DNA from: UBA6168 sp964442355
Lineage (GTDB): Bacteria > Bacteroidota > Bacteroidia > Chitinophagales > Saprospiraceae
Direction: 5' to 3'
Length of the DNA: 16,709 nt
NCBI GenBank assembly: GCA_964442355.1
Contig: CAYTZS010000125.1
Location: 1-16,709, forward strand
Shown: one piece after another, positions 1 to 8,973 of the stretch
How positions within the stretch are numbered: position 1 is the first letter of the stretch
How the letters are laid out: the number at the start of each line of letters is the position of its first letter
Program-made: the position numbers and the translations under genes
Notes under the pieces: model-generated
What the model saw: only the letters and a program-made list of their open reading frames with translations
The model's database searches: none
Told to the model about the DNA's origin: nothing

Positions 1-431
1 CGGTCTTCGAAGAGGTATTCGTTGATTTTGCGGGGACTGCCGTGCACCAGCAGCAGGTTCAGGCGGTCGTCGTTCAGTTGGAATTCTAACCGGATGTGAT
101 GGGGCAGGGAGCGCAAATACTGCCGTTCCGCTGGTTGCGTGATTTGATTGGTGTACGAAATGGAAACGGCGCCGTTGGCCTTTTCCTCGTCGGTTTTGTA
201 GGCACAGCCGCAGTCATCTATGCCCCTGCCAATGCCAAAGTCATAGTTCCCGGTGATGGTCGGGATGCCCCGGCGGCGTATTTCCTGGATGACCTCATTT
301 GGCCAGACGTTATAGCCCACGAGGTCGCCGAGGCAGTAAATGGCATCGGGTTGTTGTCGCTCAATGTCTGCAAGGCAGGCTTCGAGGGCTGGCAAGTTGG
401 CGTGGATGTCGGAGAATAGTGCGATTTTCAT
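1..431 (-). CDS. Metallophosphoesterase family protein (C-terminus beyond window)
   Basis: This is the first 143 codons of a calcineurin-like phosphoesterase, read on the minus strand from an ATG at 429-431; the rest lies beyond base 1. Visible metal-site motifs are SDIHAN (Asp8, His10), GDLVGYN (Asp36), GNYD (Asn62) and VHGSP (His130), in the order expected for this fold. Proteins of this type hydrolyse phosphodiester or phosphomonoester bonds with two metal ions; the substrate cannot be deduced here. A Cys-bearing stretch (IDDCGCAY, residues 71-78) follows the GNYD motif. The gene starts 34 nt after the ACR3 stop codon with no terminator between, so it is probably the last gene of the arsenite-exporter transcript. 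A role in arsenic handling is only guilt by association. Family confidence is high, function low. Confidence 0.88.
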   Translation of the reverse strand, partial: MKIALFSDIHANLPALEACLADIERQQPDAIYCLGDLVGYNVWPNEVIQEIRRRGIPTITGNYDFGIGRGIDDCGCAYKTDEEKANGAVSISYTNQITQPAERQYLRSLPHHIRLEFQLNDDRLNLLLVHGSPRKINEYLFED

Positions 432-465
432 GTGAGAGTTGATAGTTTGTTAGTTGATTAAGTGG

Positions 466-1509
466 TTAATATTTTTGCTTGTTGGCGAAGGCAACCAGCG
501 ATAGCATCACTGGTACTTCGACCAGCACCCCAACCACACAGACCAGTGCAGCAGGGCTTTCCAGTCCGAACAAAGCGATAGCGACAGCGACAGACAATTC
601 AAAGAAATTGCTTGCGCCAATCATCGCCGCTGGTGCACAAACCGGGTAGGGTAAGTTGAGCTTTTTGCCACCCACCCAAGTAATATAGAAGATGAAATAG
701 GTTTGGATGATGAGTGGTATGGCAATGAAGAGTATGATGAGCGGATTGTTCAGGATGTTGTTGCCTTGAAATGCAAACAACAGCACCAGTGTTAACAGCA
801 AAGCAATGATGCTCACAGGTTTGAATTTAGGCAAGAATTCATTTTTGAACCACTGCTCGCCTTTCGATTTAATAAGTAGTTTACTGGTCAAAAAGCCTGC
901 TACCAAAGGGATTACGACATACACAAGTGTGCTCAAAATCAGTGTTTCATAAGGAATGACAATATTGGTAATGCCGAGCAATAAGCCGACTATGGGCACG
1001 AAAAGCACCAAGATTATCAGGTCATTGACTGATACCTGCATGAGTGTGTAATTAGGGTCTCCATCACTCAGGTATGACCATACGAAAACCATTGCTGTGC
1101 ATGGTGCCGCTCCCAAAATAATAGCCCCAGCGATATATTCCCCTGCCATCTCTGGCGTTATGTATGCTGAATAAATATTGGAGAAAAAAAGCCAAGCAAA
1201 AAACGCCATAGTAAATGGTTTTATCAACCAATTTACAACCACTGTAAGTATTATGCCTTTGGGTTTTCTCCCGATTTGTTTAATGCTCAAAAAATCAATT
1301 TGAAGCATCATCGGGTAAATCATCAACCAAATGAGCACAGCAATGGGGATGTTGACTTTGTAAATCTCCATTTTGCTGAGATATTCCATTGAATCGCCAG
1401 CAAGATAGCCGAGCAATATGCCACCACCTATGCACAACGCTACCCATAAGGTTAGGTATCGTTCAAAAAAAGCAATTTGCTTTTTGGGCTCGTTTAAAGT
1501 TTTTTCCAT
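466..1509 (-). CDS. arsB: ACR3-family arsenite efflux transporter
   Basis: The protein (347 aa, usual length for the family) is an integral inner-membrane exporter of As(III), belonging to the bile acid/arsenite/riboflavin transporter (BART) superfamily. About ten hydrophobic segments are visible. The family hallmark Cys137 lies in GAAPCTAMVFVWSYL, and a conserved glutamate (Glu331) in the last helix motif VEVPVMLSLV. Both correspond to residues known to be needed for arsenite transport in characterised ACR3 proteins. The ATG at 1509 is followed by a short cytoplasmic N-terminus (MEKTLNEPKKQ). It lies downstream of arsM but is separated from it by a hairpin terminator at 1564-1592. It therefore needs read-through or its own promoter; a degenerate operator-like sequence (TTCG-N6-CGAT, 1514-1527) precedes the start. 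The symbol arsB is used for the function; acr3 is equally valid. Confidence 0.95.
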   Translation of the reverse strand: MEKTLNEPKKQIAFFERYLTLWVALCIGGGILLGYLAGDSMEYLSKMEIYKVNIPIAVLIWLMIYPMMLQIDFLSIKQIGRKPKGIILTVVVNWLIKPFTMAFFAWLFFSNIYSAYITPEMAGEYIAGAIILGAAPCTAMVFVWSYLSDGDPNYTLMQVSVNDLIILVLFVPIVGLLLGITNIVIPYETLILSTLVYVVIPLVAGFLTSKLLIKSKGEQWFKNEFLPKFKPVSIIALLLTLVLLFAFQGNNILNNPLIILFIAIPLIIQTYFIFYITWVGGKKLNLPYPVCAPAAMIGASNFFELSVAVAIALFGLESPAALVCVVGVLVEVPVMLSLVAFANKQKY

Positions 1510-1563
1510 GATTTTCGTTTGTTCGATTTATTGTCAAAAGCGGAAGTTCGTAAGCGCAAAAAA

Positions 1564-1592
1564 GCATTGGGGCAGCTGCGCCGCCCCAATGC
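1564..1592 (-). terminator. Rho-independent terminator between arsM and the ACR3 gene
   Basis: A perfect 10-bp stem (GCATTGGGGC at 1564-1573 with GCCCCAATGC at 1583-1592, 9-nt loop) lies 11 nt after the arsM stop codon. On the minus strand it is followed directly by TTTTTT. It should end most arsR-arsM transcription before the exporter gene. Confidence 0.85.
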
Positions 1593-1603
1593 ACTTGGTT
1601 GGT

Positions 1604-2488
1604 TTAGCAACACCCGCTGCCCGGTTCGCAGCAGTTGTCTTTTGTCAAAGTTTCAAGTTGAAGCTTTGGCTTTTTCGCTCGCTTCTCACCCGCCTTTTCC
1701 GCATAAACGGTGATGCTGAAGATGCCCGTTTTCGATGCAGCGAACTCCCGGAGTTCATCCGCTGAAAGGTACTCCAACAGTATTTTGTCTGGGATGAGGA
1801 TGGGCTTTTGCTTTTGCACCTGCTTACCTTCAAAGCCAGCTTCGTCAATCAGCGCTAGGTACTCATCCATTTGCATGGCACCAGAGACGCAGCCTGCGTA
1901 CATCTCTGCAGCGGCTTTGAGTGCATCTGGCAACTCGCCCCGGAGCACTACGTCCGAGATACTGAAGTGTCCGCCGGGTCGCAGCACTCGCTTGATTTCA
2001 CCGAAAACCTTGGCTTTGTCGGGCACGAGATTCAGCACACAGTTGCTCACCACCACGTCCACACTGTTGTCACTGACGGGCAGTTCCTCGATGTCGCCTT
2101 GCCGGAACTCTACATTGTTGTAGCCCAATTTTTCGGCGTTCTGGCGAGCCAATTGAATCATCTTTGGGGTAAAATCCACACCGATGACCTTGCCTGATTC
2201 GCCTGTTTCCGCACGTGCCACGAAGCAGTCGTTGCCAGCACCAGAGCCGAGGTCGAGCACGGTGTCTCCTGCTTCGATTTTCGCAAACTGCGTGGGCAGG
2301 CCGCAGCCCAATCCGAGGTCGGCATCGGGGTTGTAGCCTTCGAGGTTATCGTAGCTGTCCGACATGATGGTGTAGGTGCCACAAGTGGTTGCGCCGCAGC
2401 ACGAAGAGGCGTTGGATGCCTTGTCCTGTGTGGCGATTTCCGAGTATTTTTCCCGGACGACTTTCTTCAATTCTTCTGCTGATGTCAT
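1604..2488 (-). CDS. arsM: Arsenite S-adenosylmethionine methyltransferase
   Basis: A 294-aa cytoplasmic enzyme that transfers methyl groups from SAM to As(III). The SAM-binding motif LDLGSGAGND is at residues 78-87, and the downstream acidic motif VIGVDFTP near 101-108. Four cysteines match the conserved ArsM set: one in the N-terminal CCGATTCG segment (Cys30/31/36), Cys62 (LGCGLP), Cys150 (SNCVLNL) and Cys200 (YAGCVSG). The last pair is the As(III)-binding pair in studied enzymes. The C-terminus ends in a further Cys cluster (CCEPGSGCC, 286-294). An upstream in-frame ATG at 2569 would add 27 residues. I prefer 2488 because the family-like sequence MTSAEELKK begins there and an operator/promoter-like site lies 20 bp upstream, inside that extension. 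The gene follows arsR by 71 nt and ends at the terminator at 1564-1592. Confidence 0.95.
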   Translation of the reverse strand: MTSAEELKKVVREKYSEIATQDKASNASSCCGATTCGTYTIMSDSYDNLEGYNPDADLGLGCGLPTQFAKIEAGDTVLDLGSGAGNDCFVARAETGESGKVIGVDFTPKMIQLARQNAEKLGYNNVEFRQGDIEELPVSDNSVDVVVSNCVLNLVPDKAKVFGEIKRVLRPGGHFSISDVVLRGELPDALKAAAEMYAGCVSGAMQMDEYLALIDEAGFEGKQVQKQKPILIPDKILLEYLSADELREFAASKTGIFSITVYAEKAGEKRAKKPKLQLETLTKDNCCEPGSGCC

Positions 2489-2507
2489 TTTGATAGGTGA
2501 TTTATTT

Positions 2508-2523
2508 ATCGAAAAAATACGAT
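2508..2523 (-). promoter_or_regulatory. Candidate ArsR operator overlapping an arsM promoter
   Basis: ATCG-AAAAAATA-CGAT is an inverted repeat with 8-nt spacer, 19 nt upstream of the arsM start. Read on the minus strand its centre is TATTTTTT, one base from the TAnnTTTG -7 element of Bacteroidota promoters. A second copy lies exactly 400 bp away in front of arsR. The assignment to ArsR is inferred from position and repetition. No strong -33 box is visible here. Confidence 0.6.
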
Positions 2524-2559
2524 GAATTTTGCCAAAAAAAAGCCTTGGCCACGACTTTT

Positions 2560-2886
2560 TCAACAGCATTTGTCCTTCATCGTGTGAGTGAAAAACAAAG
2601 AAAAAATCCTTTCAAAGCGCATGAAGGTCTCGGTGTTTAAACAGTAGCAAGACTTAGCGCCCTCCACCGTGCCTTGAATCAGGCCAGCATTCAGCAGCTC
2701 CTTCAAGTGCTGCGAAACGGTGCTCTGTGCCAGCGGCAAGACCTCCACGATTTCGCCGCAGATGCAGCTTTGACGCTTGGCCAGTTCTTTCAAAATGGCG
2801 ATACGGGCAGGGTGGGCAAGTGCCTTTGCCAATGTGGCCAGTTCCTGCTCTTCTTGCCCAAATTCTTCTTTTTTGTGTACTGCCAT
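2560..2886 (-). CDS. arsR: ArsR-family arsenic-responsive transcriptional repressor
   Basis: A 108-aa winged-helix repressor of the ArsR/SmtB family. The recognition helix region is LAQSTVSQHLKELLNAGLI (residues 52-70), and the beta-wing follows. A CxC metal-site motif (SCICGEI, Cys41 and Cys43) sits at the start of the DNA-binding helix, as in As(III)-sensing ArsR proteins. Additional cysteines at 80, 82, 107 and 108 could contribute to ligand binding. A longer reading frame with an ATG at 2964 would add 26 residues; I start at the ATG at 2884-2886 because MAVHKKEEF is family-like and the promoter/operator at 2908-2942 would otherwise be coding. It is transcribed first in the island and most likely represses itself and arsM through the sites at 2908-2923 and 2508-2523, releasing DNA on binding As(III). 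Confidence 0.93.
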   Translation of the reverse strand: MAVHKKEEFGQEEQELATLAKALAHPARIAILKELAKRQSCICGEIVEVLPLAQSTVSQHLKELLNAGLIQGTVEGAKSCYCLNTETFMRFERIFSLFFTHTMKDKCC

Positions 2887-2907
2887 TTGGCGGTTGATTT
2901 TAATTTC

Positions 2908-2942
2908 ATCGCAAAAATACGATGATAAAATTAACCCGCAAG
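2908..2942 (-). promoter_or_regulatory. arsR promoter with embedded ArsR-type operator
   Basis: On the minus strand a perfect TAnnTTTG element (TATTTTTG, 2912-2919) is preceded, after 19 nt, by CTTG (2939-2942), a 3-of-4 match to the Bacteroidota -33 box. The -7 element is the spacer of the inverted repeat ATCG-N8-CGAT (2908-2923), extendable to TCATCG-N8-CGATGA (2906-2925). A repressor bound there would block the promoter directly. It lies 21 nt upstream of the arsR start. Confidence 0.65.
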
Positions 2943-2996
2943 CGCTCACCCAAAATTTTCTCAAAAAATTTTCAAATTAGAAAAGGTCACGAAACA

Positions 2997-3041
2997 AGTT
3001 GGACTTTTTTGGCTGCCTCCGGCGGACAAAAAAGTCCAACT
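2997..3041. repeat. Hairpin 1: long inverted repeat with T6/A6 arms
   Basis: Perfect 15-bp arms (AGTTGGACTTTTTTG, 2997-3011, with its complement at 3027-3041) enclose 15 nt. The loop itself can pair further (C3013-T3014-GCC with GGC-G3024-G3025), giving a nearly continuous stem. It abuts hairpin 2. It may help terminate transcription between the universal stress gene and arsR, or it may be a repeat element. Confidence 0.8.
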
Positions 3042-3085
3042 AAGTGTGTGTGTTTGGCGGCAAAGCCGCCAAACACACACACTTA
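3041..3085. terminator. Hairpin 2: 21-bp perfect stem after the universal stress gene
   Basis: Arms at 3041-3061 and 3065-3085 are perfectly complementary over 21 bp around an AAA loop. Each arm combines a GT/AC run with a GC-rich inner part (TTTGGCGGC). It begins 22 nt downstream of the stress-gene stop codon. In that direction the T6 of hairpin 1 follows shortly afterwards. A terminator role is likely but unproven, and the stem is much longer than needed. Confidence 0.65.
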
Positions 3086-3107
3086 CATCTTATTTCGCAC
3101 AGGTTAC

Positions 3108-3959
3108 TTACTTCATGACCAGCAGTGGTATCTTGGAGTGTACGGTCATTTGCTTCGTCACGCTTTTGTGGAAGATTTTACCGAAAGTATCCCGGTCAAT
3201 GGAGGGCATGGCGAGCAGGTCGAGGGTCCAATCATTTGCGAAGGCTTCCAAGCCAGTTTGAATGGATTCTTCCTCCACGGCCTGAAAAGTGATTTGCAGC
3301 GCCACGGTATTGTTCGCAAAAAACTCCTTCATCTCCTCGAAGCGAATTTCTGTTTCTGCTGCTTTGCCGGGTTCTTCGATGTGGACGCAGCGCACGACTG
3401 GATGGAAAGGCTCCATCATTTTGCACAATTTCCAGAGGTGGTAGGGGTCGGTTTCGTGGAGGTCGGCGGCAAATCCCACGGTCGAAAAACCCTTGAAAGT
3501 TGCCAGTTCGGGCACCACCAACACATGGCAATGCGCTTGCTTCACCACCGAGGCTGCATTCGTGCCAAAAGCGCTTTCCCAAGCGGAATGGTAGTCATTT
3601 GTGCCCATCAAAATCAGGTCAACTTCCTCCTCTTCAGCCACCGTCACGATGGCAGAATAAGGCAACCCACTGACCTTGACATTTTCCGTCACCACAGGTT
3701 CTGATTGCAGTGTTGCTTTGGCTTTAGCGATGCCATTGGTCTTGAAATCTATCAGCAATTGCTGGGCGAGCTCGATTTTTTCTTTGGTTGCCAAATCAAC
3801 CAGCACAGGCAAATCCGTCACGCCATAATCTGGCGAAACGATGTGCAGAAGCTTGATGGAGGACTGCCATTTTGCGGCGAGTTGCAGGGCGAATTGGTAG
3901 GCATTTTCTGCACACGCCGAAAAGTCGGTGGGGACGAGGATGTTGTTTATGATTTTCAC
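3108..3959 (-). CDS. Universal stress protein, tandem UspA domains
   Basis: The 283-aa protein holds two UspA-fold domains. The first (residues about 4-150) starts INNILVPTDFSACAENA and ends with the nucleotide-loop-like LILMGTNDYHSAWESAFGTNAASVV...HVLVVP. The second (about 155-283) ends LLAMPSIDRDTFGKIFHKSVTKQM...IPLLVMK. The first domain retains part of the G-2x-G-9x-G(S/T) ATP-binding pattern. The second has lost the glycines, so ATP binding there is doubtful. Proteins of this family are cytoplasmic and accumulate during starvation, redox or respiratory stress; the molecular action is usually unknown. The gene lies 114 nt downstream of the dihydroorotate-dehydrogenase-like gene, and the gap carries a good Fnr-like box (4041-4054). 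Two strong hairpins follow it. Confidence 0.93.
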   Translation of the reverse strand: MKIINNILVPTDFSACAENAYQFALQLAAKWQSSIKLLHIVSPDYGVTDLPVLVDLATKEKIELAQQLLIDFKTNGIAKAKATLQSEPVVTENVKVSGLPYSAIVTVAEEEEVDLILMGTNDYHSAWESAFGTNAASVVKQAHCHVLVVPELATFKGFSTVGFAADLHETDPYHLWKLCKMMEPFHPVVRCVHIEEPGKAAETEIRFEEMKEFFANNTVALQITFQAVEEESIQTGLEAFANDWTLDLLAMPSIDRDTFGKIFHKSVTKQMTVHSKIPLLVMK

Positions 3960-4040
3960 GGCAAATGATTTTTGGCAAATGTTTGCTCAAATATGCCCAT
4001 GAAAACAGGGGTTTTGGATGATAATGCTCATCAAATGGCA

Positions 4041-4054
4041 TTGACAAACATCAA
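4041..4054. promoter_or_regulatory. Candidate Crp/Fnr-type box upstream of the universal stress gene
   Basis: TTGAC-AAAC-ATCAA matches the Fnr consensus TTGAT-N4-ATCAA at nine of ten fixed positions. It is intergenic and centred about 88 bp before the stress-gene start codon. I found no convincing -7 element at a fixed distance from it. The core TGACAAAMATC recurs at 10702-10734. Confidence 0.5.
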
Positions 4055-4073
4055 CAATTTTAGCTTCAATCCT

Positions 4074-5069
4074 TCAATAAAATTTGTACCCTTTCAGCGC
4101 CTTGATATAATTCGCCCGCTCGTACGCCGCAGGCTCTGCCACCTGCATTTGGCTCATCACGCCTTTCATTTCATCAATGGAATTGAAGTCACGGGCATGC
4201 ATCCAAACCTCCAACTCGGCCAGTATCTGGTAAATATACGAGATGCCGTTTTTGAACAAACAGGAGGCAGCCATCGCCACGTCGGCCCCGGCCAACAAGT
4301 ATTTGATGACTTCAGTGCTACCCTGCACGCCTGTTGTGGCCGCCAGCGACGCATTGATTTTTCCGTACAACAGGCCCAGCCACAGCAAGGGCAAACGAAT
4401 CTCGTTCGGCGAACTCAGTTCCAGCGAGTTCACGATTTCCAAGGTGTCAATGTTGAAATCAGGTTCGTAAAAACGGTTGAACAGCACCAAGGCATCGGCC
4501 CCAGCCTCCGAAAACTGCTTGGCGGAATGGCCGAACGCACTAAAATATGGGTTCAGCTTGAGCGCCACAGGCAGGTCTACTTTCTCTTTTACCAGTTTCA
4601 AAATGTTGAGGTAGCGGTGCTCCACGTCCATCCCGCTTTGGTTGATGTCGGCTGGTACGAAAAACACGTTCAGCTCGATACCATCTGCCCCAGCCTCTTG
4701 GTATGCCTTGGCATAATCCACCCAGCCGCTAGCGGTGATACCGTTCAAACTACCGATGATGGGAATGTCCACCGCCTCCTTTGCCTTTCGGATGAGTTCG
4801 AGGTAGCGGTCAATGCCGACCCGGAAATCGTCCATCGGCGGCAGGTAGCTCAAGGACTCCGCAAAGCTGTCCGTGCCAGCCCCCGTGAGGTAGTCCCATG
4901 CGGCTTCTTCCTGCCTGATTTGCTCCTCAAACAAGGAGAAAAGCACCACGGCACCTGCCCCAGCGTCCTCCATTTTTTTGATATTGTCCAATTTCTCCGA
5001 AAGCGGCGAAGCGCTCACGACGAGCGGGCTTTTGAGGTTCAAGCCCATGTATTTGGTGGAAAGGTTCAT
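4074..5069 (-). CDS. Dihydroorotate dehydrogenase-like flavoprotein
   Basis: A 331-aa TIM-barrel protein of the dihydroorotate dehydrogenase/PreA superfamily. Signs are the N-terminal MNLSTKYMGLNLKSPLVVSASPLS, the strand/loop IPIIGSLNGITASGWVDYAKAYQEAGADGIELN near residue 110, VALKLNPYFSA, and a C-terminal phosphate-binding region (TTGVQGSTEVIKYLLAGADVAMAASCLF) expected to hold FMN. The usual catalytic-base loop (NxSxPN with Ser or Cys) reads NVFFVPADINQSG, without an obvious equivalent. I therefore doubt that it oxidises dihydroorotate in pyrimidine synthesis. Unlike PreA it has no ferredoxin domain. It follows nifJ by 93 nt in the same direction, so a redox role connected with ferredoxin is plausible but unproven. 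Its leader is an unusual repeat-rich spacer (5079-5159). Confidence 0.88.
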   Translation of the reverse strand: MNLSTKYMGLNLKSPLVVSASPLSEKLDNIKKMEDAGAGAVVLFSLFEEQIRQEEAAWDYLTGAGTDSFAESLSYLPPMDDFRVGIDRYLELIRKAKEAVDIPIIGSLNGITASGWVDYAKAYQEAGADGIELNVFFVPADINQSGMDVEHRYLNILKLVKEKVDLPVALKLNPYFSAFGHSAKQFSEAGADALVLFNRFYEPDFNIDTLEIVNSLELSSPNEIRLPLLWLGLLYGKINASLAATTGVQGSTEVIKYLLAGADVAMAASCLFKNGISYIYQILAELEVWMHARDFNSIDEMKGVMSQMQVAEPAAYERANYIKALKGYKFY

Positions 5070-5078
5070 TTTGTCAAT

Positions 5079-5159
5079 GGTTTAGAATATTTAGAGGAGT
5101 TTAGAGGGTTTAATTGGGGCCGTGCTAAACTTTCTAAACCCCTCTAAACCCACTAAACC
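5079..5159. repeat. Imperfect inverted repeat with short-period repeats before the DHOD-like gene
   Basis: Arms at 5079-5104 and 5134-5159 match as inverted repeats at 21 of 26 positions. Each consists of recurring TTTAGA/TCTAAA words. The 29-nt centre reads TTTAGCACGGC on the minus strand, similar to the TTTGCACCGC in the fabD promoter. The spacer fills the gap between nifJ and the next gene. I see no gene in it. Confidence 0.7.
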
Positions 5160-5162
5160 TTC

Positions 5163-8750
<3,588 letters not shown>

Positions 8751-8756
8751 ATTCTT

Positions 8757-8791
8757 GATTTACGATTGCGGGATTTACGATTTACGATTTT
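8757..8791. repeat. Heptamer repeats (TTTACGA) in the nifJ leader
   Basis: GATTTACGATT occurs around 8757-8767 and again, overlapping, at 8772-8789, with a 7-nt period. It lies 6 nt before the nifJ start codon on the minus strand, where it reads as ATCGTAA repeats. Similar short-period leaders precede several genes of this window. Confidence 0.75.
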
Positions 8792-8809
8792 GCAATGCGT
8801 TGAGCATTA

Positions 8810-8968
8810 AGGTGACATCTTTTTTCCAAGCTCGGATTTTTCAATTTCCTACAAATTTCAATAGGAAAAAAGGTGTCATCTTGATGCGGTCGTCGGGAGA
8901 TGACACCTTTTTTCGCTTCCCAAACCTGCTTCTCCATCAGTCCGTAGCAGCGAAAAAAGATGTCACCT
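8810..8968. repeat. Two mirrored inverted-repeat units between nifJ and its upstream gene
   Basis: Four related 18-nt arms alternate in orientation: 8810-8827 (+), 8864-8881 (-), 8898-8915 (+) and 8951-8968 (-). Each reads AGRTGACAYCTTTTTTCS. They make two units of 72 and 71 nt, one inverted relative to the other, with unrelated interiors of 36 and 35 nt. The inner pair (8865-8881 with 8898-8914) is a perfect 17-bp hairpin flanked by A6 and T6, a classic bidirectional terminator layout. The outer pair is also perfectly complementary over 17 bp. The block starts 5 nt beyond the stop codon of the oxidoreductase. No gene is seen in it. Confidence 0.85.
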
Positions 8969-8973
8969 CCAGG

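Noticed and set aside
96..419. Plus-strand open frame of 107 codons at the window start
   Set aside because: It lies opposite the metallophosphoesterase, whose metal-site motifs are all intact on the minus strand.
2489..2569. N-terminal extension of ArsM from an upstream ATG, overlapping the arsR end
   Set aside because: The extra 27 residues are not family-like, and they would cover the operator/promoter site at 2508-2523.
3966..3977. Third Fnr-like sequence (TGATTTTTGGCA) before the universal stress gene
   Set aside because: It is 6 nt from the start codon, where activator binding is implausible, and one half-site is broken.
4074..5069. Annotation as pyrD or preA
   Set aside because: There is no evident catalytic Ser/Cys loop for PyrD and no ferredoxin domain for PreA, so only a superfamily-level name is supported.
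3972..5147. Long plus-strand open frame (391 codons) opposite the DHOD-like gene
   Set aside because: It has no recognisable protein features, is rich in His/Gln/Arg typical of antisense frames, and lies opposite a clear conserved gene.
8810..8968. Alternating 18-nt repeats considered as a small CRISPR array
   Set aside because: Repeats alternate in orientation, spacers are 36, 16 and 35 nt, and there are no cas genes.
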